From contig CP087207.1 of the NCBI GenBank assembly GCA_020912385.1, positions 3,472,001 through 3,536,000 of the forward strand: DNA of 64,000 bases. The letters are read 5' to 3'. This document shows positions 10,208 to 21,762 of this stretch, in pieces (the first letter of the stretch is position 1; every line of letters begins with the position of its first letter). The notes below the pieces were generated by a model that saw only the letters and a list, made by a program, of their open reading frames with translations, did not search any database and was not told where the DNA came from. Position numbers and translations under genes: made by a program. Origin of the DNA: Neofusicoccum parvum. Lineage: Eukaryota > Ascomycota > Dothideomycetes > Botryosphaeriales > Botryosphaeriaceae.

Positions 10208-11106
10208 GGCGGACCGGGCCGGTGCAGAGCTGGAGGCTCAATTGGCTCCCGAGCAGCTGGTGCAACAGTCGTGAAGAGGCGTGAGAGCCGGGCGAGCTGG
10301 CGGAGCGCCTCCCCCGCATGGCCGTCGCGCGCGAGTCAGGAGAGGCTCGGAGGCAGCTCTCCCGACGCTGCTCCACTGCTCCTCTGCCGAGAGATAGAGA
10401 TCCGGAGAGTGGGTCCTGTCTCCCGCGTTCATGCACGCGGCCTGCCATCGAACCTCGCCCACCGAGGCGCGCCCCACCGCACATCGGCAGCGCTGCTATA
10501 AAGGCGGCCAGCTGGCGAATGGAGTCGCACACGACATGGATGCGCGGGTGCAGTATGCAGGGCTTGCAAGTACGAGCTTGGCCTCCCGCGCCGCACACGC
10601 ATCCGGCAAATCACCAGCAGCCCGCGCCGAAACACCGCGCGCACGAGGGACGATGAGGTGAGCTGTGAGCGTGAGCGCCACTAACGAGATCTGGGCCGCG
10701 CTCGTTTGCACTTCCCCGCGCTTGCCTCGAGAAATCCGCAGGCCCTCGCCCGCGCACCCCGGCCAGGACCCTTTGGCGCCACTGATAGGCGTGCGCCCTC
10801 TCCCGCCGCGTGCTGGCGCCGTCGCACAGGTGACGCTTTGCCGTGGCGCCTTGCCCCAAGCAGGAAGCCGTGCAGCTGTGTCGCCAGGGATCGCGCAAAT
10901 GCGGGGACTCCGGCGCTGCGTAGATCGCATGCGCTAGCCCACGATGGCGTGCAAAAAAGTGTCAGCAGCTGGCCAAAGGCGCACCGCTGCTCTGGCTCGA
11001 CGATTGAGAGATAAAGCTCGCGGCATGGGGAAAATCGCGCACGCTCCGCCGCCCGCTTCTGCTCCTCCGTCCCCCTTCTCCCGCCCGGTCGTGCAGTCCT
11101 TTTGCA
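10208..11106. other. Divergent promoter region (reductase / esterase)
   Basis: About 900 bp of GC-rich DNA lie between the divergent start codons of the SDR reductase and the HSL-type esterase. Several overlapping open frames exist on both strands, but their composition is that of GC-rich noncoding DNA. The shared spacer could allow co-regulation. No specific site could be assigned. Confidence 0.5.
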
Positions 11107-12412
11107 ATGGCTCCGCGGCCCAGAACAGCCGACTTGAGGCTCGGCTTCTTCGAGAAGTTGGGCCTTGTGCCCATCTTCGCCGCCGTCTGTACGTCGAGCT
11201 CGAAGACAGTGATCTTTTGCGCGGCGGATTGCTGACCATGGTGTTCTGATATCAGTGGGGAAGACCTTCTGGACGGCCCTGACGGCGAAGTTCATATCGA
11301 AAAACAAGCGGCCTTCCTCGTTCGCGCGGTTACTGGGCTACACGGCTCTGCGAACGCTGCTCAACAAGAACTCGTCAAGAACCGAGCAGTACGTCTGACA
11401 TCAACTCCACGGGGAGGAGAATGGCATGTACTAAAACGGAGCACTCGCGCGACACAGAGCCTCAGCGCCCGGCACGGAAGAGAACTACCTCGCCTGGTGC
11501 AAGCAAGCCAACGTCCAGCCCGTCACCGAGACGCTCAAGGACGGCACCAACGCGTACTGGGTCGGCTCGCGCGGCGCCGAGAAGGTGTGGATCTACTTCC
11601 ACGGCGGCGGCTACAGCATCCCGGCCTACGTCGAGCAGTTCCAGATGCTGCACTCGCTGGTCAAAGACCTGAACGACGACGTCCCAGGCGGCATCGCCGC
11701 GCTCGTCCTGCACTACGACGTAGCCCCGTAAGCCCCCCAACAACCCGCCCCGGCAGCCGACACTGACCAACCGCACAGCTGGGCGGCGTACCCGCGGCAG
11801 CTGGCGCAAGCGGCGGCGCTGCTCAACCACGTGCGCAGCGCGCTGGGCGTGCCCGCCGCCAACATCATCGTGGGCGGGGACTCGGCCGGCGGCAACCTGA
11901 CGCTGGGGCTGCTGTCGCACGCGCTGCACCCGCACCCGGACGCGGCGCTGGTGCCGCGCGTCGAGCTGGCGCCGGCCGAGCGCCTGCGCGCCGCCGTGCT
12001 CATCTCGCCCTGGGCCAGCTTCGACACCCGCGCCGCCTCGTTCGAGCGCAACCGCCACCGCGACATGCTCGGCCCCGCCGCCCTCGGCCGCTGGGCCACC
12101 CTGTTCCTCGGCGGCAGGCCCACCGATCCCTACAACGAGCCCGTCGACGTGCCGGCTGGCTGGTGGAAGGGCCTGGGTGGTGTCGTGAGGGATGTGCTGT
12201 TCCTGGGCGGCGAGTACGAGGTGCTGCTGGATGGGATTTTGAACTGCGCCGAGAGCGTGCGGAATGAGTGGAAGGGGGAGGGCGAGGTTGGGTGCGTGGT
12301 TGCGGAGGGTGAGGCTCATGACAGCGCGTGGGTGGATACGCTGTGGGGGTTTAAGAAGGAGGAGTTGGGGATGTACAGAGAGATGCGGGATTGGCTGAAG
12401 ACGAAGCTTTGA
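11107..12412 (+). CDS. Alpha/beta-hydrolase fold-3 esterase/lipase (HSL family)
   Basis: Four exons, 11107-11188, 11256-11388, 11458-11727 and 11779-12412 (introns 67, 69 and 51 nt), encode 372 aa. The oxyanion-hole motif HGGGY lies near residue 120, the nucleophile elbow GDSAGG places the catalytic Ser near 197, an acidic residue lies in GEYEVLLD and the His in EAHDS near 342. These define the hormone-sensitive-lipase group of carboxylesterases. The N-terminus (FFEKLGLVPIFAAV) is hydrophobic and may associate with a membrane. The substrate is unknown; fungal relatives hydrolyse short-chain esters or act in secondary metabolism. It pairs divergently with the SDR reductase. Confidence 0.88.
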
Positions 12413-13108
12413 GGGTGTGTGCGGGCGTTAGGGTGGATTCCGGTGGTGATTTGCTGATCATCGATCATGCTGGTCATGATGGCGGCGTAAGGCGGAGATT
12501 GATTGCTGATGTGAAGTCTGGGTTAGGTTGTAGTGCTTGAGAAATGAATCCAATGACGTAAGCATTTGGATCTGACACTAAAATTAGCGCTCCGGTCCCT
12601 TTGGAGAGCATTGGCTCCAGCCAAGGCCAGCCGAAAAACAAGTGGGACATGTCGATGGCATATCGCGGGCAGAAGGATGGTACATGGCGCGTGGTGTTGC
12701 AACAAGGCCGGTGGCGCAGTGCCGATGCAAGGGACTTTACCGAACTGCGACTACCGACGAGCGTTCATGCCACGGCTGCTGCGGTCTCGACCCGGAGCCA
12801 CGCGGACTACGGGTGCGGGGAAGGTTATCCTGCAACCGCCCAATTGCCATTCCAGGACGAACGGCCGATGTGGAAATATCCTGGGGCGGCGGGCGTCTGC
12901 TGTAGATACGCGACCAATGATGACATGGCCAAGCGGAGCCCCCGCATGCCTCGAGTGAGGGGCGCGACGGCAGCCCCTCTTTCAAGCGTGACGACATTAC
13001 TAAAAGACCCAGCGTTGCCGCGCAGTTCTTCCCGCAGCTCTGCATGTATCTGATTTTCAGTCTGCTCGTGCATCGTGAAATCTTTTTCTGAGTCGAACCA
13101 TACCCGCA
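12413..13108. other. Intergenic region upstream of the formaldehyde dehydrogenase-like gene
   Basis: About 700 bp between two plus-strand genes contain the esterase 3' flank and the promoter of the next gene. No gene, RNA or repeat was recognised. Confidence 0.5.
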
Positions 13109-14442
13109 ATGGCGCAGAACATGAAAGCCGTCCACTACGAGGGGCCGTTCAAGGTTTCGGTCAAGGAAGTCCCGCTTCCCAAAATCGAGCACCCGGACGA
13201 TGTGATCATCAAGGTTACCACCGCGGGTACGCATCCATCATGGTGCTTCGAGCATTCGATCCAATGAGCTGACGCGGTCCCACAGCTATCTGCGGCTCTG
13301 ATCTCCACATGTATCAGGGCCGCACGGCCGCCGAGGCCGGATTGGTTTTTGGACATGAGAACATGGGCACTGTTACCGTATGCAAAGATTCCCGGGTCCC
13401 TTGCATTTATCCCTGTCGAATCCGACTCATTGGTGTTGCAGGAAGTCGGTGCGGGCGTGACGCTTCTTAAGACAGGCGACCGCATTGTCCTCCCCTTCAA
13501 TGTGGCTGACGGCCGCTGCCGCAATTGCGAGGAAGGACGCACAGCTTTCTGCACGGGTGTCAACCCCGGCTTTGCAGGTGGCGCGTACGGCTATGTTGCC
13601 ATGGGCCCGTACCAGGGCGGCCAGGCGCAGTATCTTCGCGTTCCGTATGCGGACTTCAACGCTCTCAAGCTCCCTCCTGGAACAGAAAACGAGAGCGACT
13701 TCGCCCTTCTCGCCGACATCTTTCCCACCGGCTGGCATGGCTTGGTTCTCTCCGGCTTCAAGTCTGGTGAGACTGTTGCCGTCTTCGGCGCCGGTCCGGT
13801 CGGATTGATGGCGGCGTACAGTGGCGTCATCCGCGGTGCGAGCAGAGTCTTCGTCGTTGATCAGGTCCCGGAGCGTCTGGAGGCAGCAAAGAAGATCGGC
13901 TGCATCCCGATCAACTTCCGCGACAGTGACCCTGTGGAGCAGATCATCAAAGCCAATGGCGGAATGGTCGATCGAGCTGTCGATGCCGTCGGCTACCAGG
14001 CTGTCGATTCATCCGGGAGCAAGGAGAAGCCGAACATCGTGCTCGACCAACTCATCATGGTTACGAGGCCTACCGGTGGCCTTGGAATCCCGGGGCTGTA
14101 TGTTCCTGCTGACCCCGGCGCGCCTGATGCGCAGAGTGGAAAGGGCCAGATTCTGATCTCGTTCGGGAAGCTGTTCGAGAAGGTGAACGATCCCGTCTCT
14201 TAAGGGCTTAACATCTACTGACGCGGGCGATACAGGGCCTGTCTCTTGGAACGGGACAATGCAATGTCAAGGCCTACAACAGGTACCTGCGGGACTTGAT
14301 CGTCTCTGGAAAGGCCAAGCCTTCTTTTGTTGTCTCCCACGACATCACGATTGACGATGCTTCTGACGCATACGAGAAGTTCGACAAACGGATCGATGGG
14401 TACACGAAAGTGTTGATCCATCCAAATGGACCTCTCTCGTAA
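13109..14442 (+). CDS. Zn-dependent MDR dehydrogenase, glutathione-independent formaldehyde dehydrogenase-like
   Basis: Four exons, 13109-13226, 13286-13377, 13442-14182 and 14236-14442 (introns 59, 64 and 53 nt), encode 385 aa. The catalytic-zinc Cys is in AAICGSDLHM, the next ligands in GHENMG, and a structural-zinc-like Cys cluster is in CRNCEEGRTAFC. The nucleotide-binding segment reads VAVFGAGPVGLMA. The long insert with GFAGGAYGYVAMGPYQGGQA is typical of the formaldehyde dismutase / glutathione-independent formaldehyde dehydrogenase branch. Expected role: NAD-linked oxidation of formaldehyde or another small aldehyde in the cytosol; substrate unproven. All junctions keep frame. Confidence 0.92.
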
Positions 14443-14672
14443 GCGTGGTGATGTTCAGGTCTTCGGTGTGCGGGAAACAGGCGCTGTCTGATAACGCCAC
14501 TTGTCCTGTTCTGTAGATAAATAGCCTGTAGTGACTCGATGATGAAAACCCCCTCGGTACCTCGGCTGTCGCATGAAGTTACCTTGACATTTGCGTCTAG
14601 CCATCTCGTTGGGCGAGCCTAGTCTAGACGCAGCCGGAAAGAAGCCCACGGTTCCTCCGGGTAGAGTGCAGG

Positions 14673-14705
<33 letters not shown>

Positions 14706-15462
14706 AAGACCACCGGGGCTCGACAGTTGCGGAACCAGGAAGCACATGGCGGCAAGGATCGCGTACTTGCAGTCTATAAATTGCTCACTAGGATGCCTTT
14801 GATGCTCACCGTCACTGGCCACGCGTGCGCACGCTCTTCCCATCTGCGGTTCTGAGATCGAGACTTTTGGCACGATCAAGCGGCGCTACACGCGGTCAGT
14901 CCGTGATGTACTGCAACAGGAGCCACTCTTCACACTCGGGCAGCCGAATCTTTCGTGTAGACGCACAGTTTTTGTTGAAGAAATGAAAGCATGCGCGCGG
15001 TGCAATCCTTTCTGAGACGACGAGGCATCGTGGCACTGTGGCGGGATCGGCCACAGGTGCCGAGAACGGATAACGGGCCGATTGGCGGGCTGAGAGCTCC
15101 GGGGCTAGCATCGTGGGATGGTGATGAGCGTGCTGATGTTCGGCACTTCCAGTCTGATGGCAAAAGCGTCGAGGCGGCCGGGCTGGCATGACTCGGGCAC
15201 GTCGTATGACGCAAGTGGGGATCCTGAAGAGGCCAAGGAGCCCCGCTGCTCCGACGATCTTCAGCGCAGCTTATTCGAACTTCTCCGCGCCCGCAGCCCG
15301 CGTAGAAAACCTCGCTCACCGCCCTCAGTGATGTGCCTGCTGCGTCGAGTCCGTCTCTGCGGTTTTTGAGGACCTGTAGACCCTCCTGCGCGTGCGTCGT
15401 GCTGCCTCCAGTGCGAACTTCGTCCCTCTCTTGGTCCCTCGCTTTTCGACACGCTGCCCGCC
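14443..15462. other. Intergenic region with CTG microsatellite
   Basis: About 1 kb separates the dehydrogenase stop from the transporter start. It carries the trinucleotide tract at 14673-14705. Frames on both strands are open for up to about 200 codons near 14.9-15.5 kb, but they overlap and match nothing known. Confidence 0.5.
14673..14705. repeat. (TGC)11 trinucleotide microsatellite
   Basis: Eleven uninterrupted TGC/CTG units (33 nt) occur about 230 bp past the dehydrogenase stop codon. The tract falls in no supported coding exon. It would encode poly-Leu, poly-Ala or poly-Gln on various frames and probably polymorphs in length. Confidence 0.9.
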
Positions 15463-17793
15463 ATGGAGCACACCGACGCCTACAGTCTCCCGGGCCAGCG
15501 CCGCTCCTCTCGCGCTTCGGCTGAGCGCACATCCCGGAAGCCGTGGCAGAGACGCGTGCCGCTCATGTCCTGGAAGATGCGCCAGGACCCCGGCGAGGAG
15601 CGCCTCAGTCGCCAGCAAACACGCGCCTCGGCCCGCACCACCTCAACCAACAGGCACACCAAATGGTGGCAAATCCGGTGGTTCAGAGGCATGGTCCATG
15701 ACATTCGCAGGAGAGCTCCCTTCTATGTCTCGGATTGGACAGATGCATGGGATTACAGAGTCGTTCCCGCTACTATCTACATGTATTTCGCGAAGTAAGG
15801 CAATCCAAGTGCATGTTCCCGGAGCTATGCCCCTTCCCATGTGTGCGCAGCCTCGTGTCCGTCATGACCAGAGCCTTGGATACAGCTTACCCACCTCTCG
15901 CGATGCGGCTGTCCAAGCGCTCCCGCACCGAGCATGTCTAATCTCTTCGTAGTATTCTCCCTGCCTTAGCCTTTTCTCTGGACATGTTTGCCAAAACAGA
16001 CTCAAGCTTCGGTGTCAATGAGGTTTTGCTTGCCTCAGTACTCGCCGCAGTTGTATTTTCCATCTTTGCCGCCCAGCCCCTAGTCATTGTCGGAGTCACC
16101 GGTAAGCGTTCACCGCAAACACAGAAGAAGCAGGAGAACATATGCTGACTCCGGCAGGGCCAATCACCGTGTTCAACTACACTGTGAGTTTTCACAAGAT
16201 CCCACCATACAGCAATCACTAATTACGCAGGTGTACGATATTATTGTTCCACACGGCACGAACTACTTCGCATTCATGTGCTGGATTGGACTTTGGTCAC
16301 TCGTCATGCATTGGATCCTCGCCGTCACGAATGCGTGCAATTGGCTGAAATATGTCACTCGATTTTCTTGCGACATCTTCGGCTTCTACGTTGCCTTCAT
16401 CTACTTGCAAAAAGGCATTCAAGTGCTGACCCGACAATGGGAGGCTGGCGACACATCCGCTTATCTTTCCATCATGATTGCACTCCTGGTCCTCATGGTT
16501 GCTTACATCGGCGGCGTCATTGGGAACAGCAATCTCTTCCACAGATACGTGCGGAAGTTTATTGAGGACTACGCTACGCCGCTTACTGTCATATTCTTCA
16601 CCGGGTTTGTTCACATTGGCAAAATGCGTGGCGTCGAACTGCTCAAGCTTCCGACAAGCAAAGCTTTCTTTCCGACGACCGATAGAGGATGGCTCATCCA
16701 CTTCTGGGATATTGATGTCGGAGATGTCTTCCTTGCAATTCCGTTTGCTATTCTGCTGACAATCCTTTTCTATTTCGACCACAACGGTAAGCGCCCTTGA
16801 AGTATTTGCCCATTCGATCGCCTCCTACCCAAAACATTGTTCGATCCTGTTGATCCTTTCACTGACGGATCAGTCTCGTCCCTTATCGCACAAGGGACGG
16901 AGTTCCCGCTCCGCAAGCCAGCCGGTTTCCATTGGGACATCTTCCTCCTCGGACTCACTACGGGCGTATCCGGCCTTTTGGGTATCCCCTTTCCGAACGG
17001 CTTGATCCCGCAAGCCCCCTTCCACACCACAGCACTATGCGTCACGCGCACCGTCTCCGACGACGACGAGGCGAACAAGGGCCACACGCGCCGCGTCGTC
17101 GACCACGTCGTCGAGCAGCGCGTCTCCAACCTCGCCCAAGGCCTCCTCACGCTCGGCACCATGACCGGGCCGCTCCTGATCGTCCTGCACCTCATCCCGC
17201 AAGCCGTGCTCGCGGGGCTCTTCTTCGTCATGGGCGTCCAGGCGCTCGAGGGCAACGGCATCACGCAGAAGATCCTCTTCCTCGCCAAGGACAAGAGCCT
17301 GACTCCCGGGTCCGACCCGCTCAAGCGGATCGACCGGCGCGGCGCCATCTACGCCTTCATCGCGCTCGAGCTGCTCGGCTTCGGCGCCACCTTCGCCATC
17401 ACCCAGACCATCGCCGCCGTCGGCTTCCCGGTGTTCATCTTGCTGCTCATCCCGGTGCGCACGTGGGTGCTGCCCAAGTACTTCACGCCGCTGGAGCTGA
17501 GCATCCTGGACGCGCCGACCGCGAGCCCGTTCACGATGGAGAGCGTGGGCGGCATCCACGGCGAGGACGAGGATAGCGGGGTCGAGATGGTGGGGGAGGT
17601 TGGCGGTGTGCCGGCGAGTCCGATCGAGGAGAGCGACGAGGCGGAGAGGGGCGAGGCGCCGGGGCTGTTGAAGCCGGGCGGGCAGAATGAGAGTAAAAGC
17701 GTGCGCAGGGCAAGCTTTAGGAACCAGGAGGATGGTAAGGAGGAGATCGAGTTGGCCGATGCGGACAGGAGTCGAAGCGATAAGAAGGACTGA
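15463..17793 (+). CDS. BOR1: Bor1-like anion (borate/bicarbonate) transporter, SLC4 family
   Basis: Integral plasma-membrane transporter, expected to export borate as in yeast Bor1. Exons 15463-15794, 15953-16101, 16158-16183, 16231-16786 and 16874-17793 encode 660 aa; one exon is only 26 nt. After a basic cytosolic N-terminus the protein reads MVHDIRRRAPFYVSDW, then membrane spans including ILPALAFSLDMF, PLVIVGVTGPITVFNYT and a conserved FHWDIFLLGLTTGVSGLLG. The C-terminus is acidic and hydrophilic (~110 aa). HCO3 cotransporter family motifs continue throughout (IPQAPFHTTALCVTR, VLAGLFFVMGVQAL). All splice junctions are consensus-like and keep frame. Borate rather than another anion is inferred from fungal homologs. 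Confidence 0.94.
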
Positions 17794-19219
17794 GGGGGCG
17801 AAAGAGGGACAATGGTAGATATGGAGATGGAGAGAGATAATTGTGTAAAGAGAAATAGTGATACGGAGCAAACCACAGTCGGAGCGCAGGGGACCTGTAT
17901 ATACTCACGCAACGGCCCTGGCGAACGTTTTATACATATATTTACCTTCTTTATCTTATCCAGAGCACATAGTTCGAAAAGTGTGCTTATGCGGGATGAC
18001 ATCAGCCGAGACGAACTGCTCAGGGTCCGAGATGCTTAAACGTCTCGAGAGGCTCAGAGCGCACAGCCCCAACGCACTCTCAATTCGAGCCTCAACGATG
18101 TCAGGGCTTGGAGGCAGTACGAGTGCGTGCATTGTTGCACGTGACGGCGATGGTGTTGACGGGGCAAAATCCGAAGCGATGCGGTGGAGATCGGAAGAAT
18201 GACGAAAATGTGAGCAGATCGATAAGCCACAGTCCAAAAACACGCCAGACGGCACAAAGTGGCAGCGCAGACCGCTGGAGCGGAATCGCAGCACCTCGGC
18301 TGGCAGGGGGTCGCAGGCAGTATACTCGAGTCCACCTATACAGAAGCCCAATATAAGGCCTGGGCGAAGAATGGAATTGGGCGGCGCTGAGTGGCCTGGT
18401 GGGGCCTTAAGTCCGTGGGCCCGAGCAAGGAGAAGCGCGACGCGTGCTGCAAGGCGTGTGCGACGCGTCTGTTGGCCAACAATCCAGAGCACCAGGGCGT
18501 CCCTTGGCTCGCGGGTGCGCGTGCGAGCGGGCGCTCTGCCTGGCGTGCGGGTTTGGAGTTTGGCCCAGCTGGCATCCATCCTTGCAGGCAGCATTATTGC
18601 TCTGGTCCGTGGATGCGTCAGCACCGGACCAGGAGCCGCCGGCCCAAGCACAGGGGCACAAGCAGACGCCGGGCAGACGCTGAGGGCCACGCGCGCAATC
18701 ACCGCCCTGCGTGTGCTTGCGCTCGATAATTTTTGCTTGCCCGCTGGCGAGGTATGTAAACTCCCTTTGCGACAGGCGATCGCTGCACATCGGCGCCCTT
18801 CGCTCGCCACCCTTGGCTGCTTCGCGTAGTGAGCACGGGAAAACCCAAATAACGCGACTTCGCAGCCGGCCCGAGCCTCAGCATCGTAAACGACATTGAG
18901 AGCCAGACAGCCAGCCACCACCCAGCCCCGAACACCCACCCACGCCCAAGCGCTGCCCACAAAACGGAGCCCAGCCCGCCATTGACCTGCGCTTGCTCGT
19001 CTGCCGCTATTGCGCGCTCGAACAGTAAGTCGCCGCCCCCGACCACCCGCTCCTGCAGCGGGGCGTCCCAGCACGCGGATAGCCCGTCCTGCCGCGTTGC
19101 CTGCGTCTCGAGTCCTGCACCCGCGCGCTGCACTGCGCTTCCACTCTGGCCGCACCCTCTTGCGACCCGTCACCCGGTGCGACGCTGACACGACTTCTTC
19201 TCCCCAGCAGCAAGACACG
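17794..19219. other. Intergenic region upstream of the forkhead gene
   Basis: About 1.4 kb, GC-rich in the half nearest the forkhead gene. A 470-codon minus-strand frame (17956-19368) and shorter plus-strand frames overlap here, but their Ala/Arg/Cys-rich composition and the overlap with the forkhead 5' exon argue against coding. I read it as the BOR1 3' flank plus the promoter and 5' leader of the forkhead gene. Confidence 0.5.
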
Positions 19220-21762
19220 ATGCCTCCCCGAGGCGGCCGCGGCGCTCGCGGCGCAAAGCGAGAAGTTGTCCAGGAGCAGTCGGATACGCCCGCCTCCATC
19301 GAGACACCCACTCGCAAGAAGAGAAGAGTGAGCATTCCGCCCGCCACGCGACGCATTCGCATCCTCAAAAATTAACAACCACTGCAGCTCAACAACACCG
19401 ACGCCACCGAACCCACTGCCGCGCGTGTCCCGACCCGGCCGCCGTCCGCCCAGAGCGACCGAACAATAGGAAGCGACGACGATGACGAGAACAAGGAGAG
19501 GCCCACCCCGGAGGAGCTCTTGACCCAGGTCGTTCCGCTGCTCCGTGTCGCCGCATATGTCACGAATGCACAGGTCGAGCTGTCGAACGAACTGCAAAAG
19601 CGGGATCCGGTCATCGCCGAAAGAGGCAGCACGCAAGCTTACGCCAAGATCGAAGGCCACGCGTGGGTCTACTTCGCAAAGTCAACCCACATCGTCATCG
19701 GCAGAGGCGAGCATGGCTACTCGGCTCGCAACCAGCCAAACGAAAACGGTGGTACCCCCGCTGGCCAGAACCCTCCGGCAGGACAGGGTTTCTACAACAA
19801 CGCCAAACCCAATGCCTCGGACGTTGTGAACATCGACCTAGGCCCCGACAAGCAGGTTTCGCGCATACACGCCTGGATCGACTACGAGCCTGACGCTGGC
19901 TCCTGGTTTGTTATTGTCAACGGCCGCAATGGTCTGAAGCTGGACGATCGAACGCTTTCGCGTGGCGAGAAGGTTAGGCTGCACTCTGGTTCTGTCATCG
20001 GCATATGTGGCACTGAGATGATCTTCGTGTGCCCTGGCGAGGCAATCGACGTCCACCCGTCAATTATTGCACGCGCCAAGGGTGAATCTGGCGAGGGCGA
20101 GGATGGGCAGGATGAGAATTCGTTCCACCATGCGAACAACGGTGGAAAGACTGCTGGATCTCTGGGGGGTCTTGCTCCTACTAGCGCACCGCACAACGGG
20201 TCGAATGGCCGTCAGCATGGCCAATACAACCACAGTCACTCCTCTTACCAGGCTCATCCGCCTTCATCGGGACCATTAGCGCCTAACACGCCCATTCCAT
20301 CGCGCACCAAGCAATCTCCCAAAATCAAGACATCTCCCTCTGGCGCCTATGCCCGTGGGGTTATGCTTGAGAGCACGGAGCATATTGACTACAGCGCCGA
20401 CGGCGCAAAGGATCTGAAGCCCCCGCACAGTTACGCCCAACTGATTGGACAAGCAATCATGTCCTCTCCTGAGGAACAGTTGACCCTGGCCAATATTTAC
20501 GAGTACATCAAGAAGCACTACGCATTCTATCGCTACAGTGGTGGTGGATGGCAGAATTCCATTCGCCATAATCTATCTCTAAGCAAACATTTCGAGAAGG
20601 TCGCACGTCGCACGGATGAGCCGGGCAAGGGCATGAAGTGGCGATTGGTTCCTGAGGAGCGCGACAATTTCTTGAAGAAGGGCATTCACACTCGCAAGAC
20701 CCGCATGGGCTCTTCTGGGCCCAACTCTCCCGCGATTGCCCAGGCCAGTGAGCGTTTGCATGGAGCTGTCACCGTCAACCCCGATGTCCAGACTCCCTCG
20801 CAGCCGTCCAAGTTTCGCGTCAAGGAATCGCCTCGCTCCGTCACCCCGCCGCTGGCCAGCTACCCCACTGCAAACGAATCGTACACGCCCGATCGTGGTC
20901 CACAGCCGCCGCGCAAACCTCAGCTTAACAGCGACCAGGTATTCACGCCCATCAACGACCGCAAGGCACCTTTCACCAACATCCCAAACTTTGGCCGTGC
21001 ATTGGATCAAGAAAGCAACATTCGCAGCTCCGCAGCAATCGATGGCAAGAACGAGCCTGGCCCGACCCCGCGCCCTCGCTCATCGCTCGACATGACATAC
21101 TCACCTCCCGCCACGAACGGCTACAAGACCACTGGTCTGGATCTTCCGGAAACGTTCAACGGCCTGATTACACCTCTTGTTGCTAAGAACAAGCCACACC
21201 TTGCTCCCCCAAGCACAGCCAAGATGCCCAGCCAGTACTGCTATCTGAGTTCCCCTGCGCCTTTCTGGAAGTTTGCCGACCTTGGATCCACACCTGCGCG
21301 CCCTTACGCCGACTTTAGCCCAAGCAAGGAATCCAAGCCCTTCAACTTCGGCAACGATGAAGAGGAGAATGATAAGGATGAGCGTGATGATGATGAGGGT
21401 GAGCCCGGTCCAGTTCAGCCTAGTTCGCCGCCTATCGTGATGGGCGACGAGGCCAGCCGTAGCAGGGAAGGATCTGGGTCAGGAGAAGGAGACTCACAGG
21501 AGCTTTCGCCAGCCACGCCAACTCGGCCGAGCAGTCGCCGGTTTAACACGGCCGAGGAGGCAGCGGTCAAGAAGCAGATACCCACCCAGTTGGATGCGGA
21601 TGACAAGGAGGAGGAGGGTATCGACCTCATGAAGTAAGTGTTCCAGTTTGGTAGTCTGGCTATCGAGTGGAGCATGGTCTAACAAGCCACAGGGGATTCC
21701 AAGGCATCGGCAGCTTCCACCGTGGCTTGAACCAAAGCGCGGGCTTCATCCGCCGTGGCTAA
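19220..21762 (+). CDS. FKH2: Forkhead transcription factor with N-terminal FHA domain (Fkh1/Fkh2-like)
   Basis: Nuclear regulator of the Fkh1/Fkh2 type, which in yeasts controls G2/M gene clusters. Exons 19220-19327, 19388-21633 and 21693-21762 encode 807 aa. Exon 1 gives a basic, Gly-rich start (MPPRGGRGARGAK). An FHA domain spans about residues 120-250 (THIVIGRGE, VSRIHAWIDYE, VNGRNGLKLDD). The forkhead domain spans about 378-466 (KPPHSYAQLIGQAI, WQNSIRHNLSLSKHF, KGMKWRLVPEER). The rest is disordered, with many SP/TP sites suited to CDK phosphorylation and an acidic C-terminal region. The last exon adds the conserved-looking FQGIGSFHRGLNQ end. Domain order matches Fkh2; choice of Fkh2 over Fkh1 is tentative because most filamentous ascomycetes have one such gene. 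Confidence 0.93.

Noticed and set aside
7480..14442. Secondary-metabolite gene cluster
   Set aside because: No polyketide synthase, peptide synthetase, terpene cyclase, cytochrome P450 or cluster regulator is present among these genes.
17956..19368. 470-codon minus-strand open frame
   Set aside because: It overlaps the conserved forkhead first exon and a GC-rich leader, is rich in Arg/Ala/Cys and resembles no family; it is an effect of GC-rich sequence.
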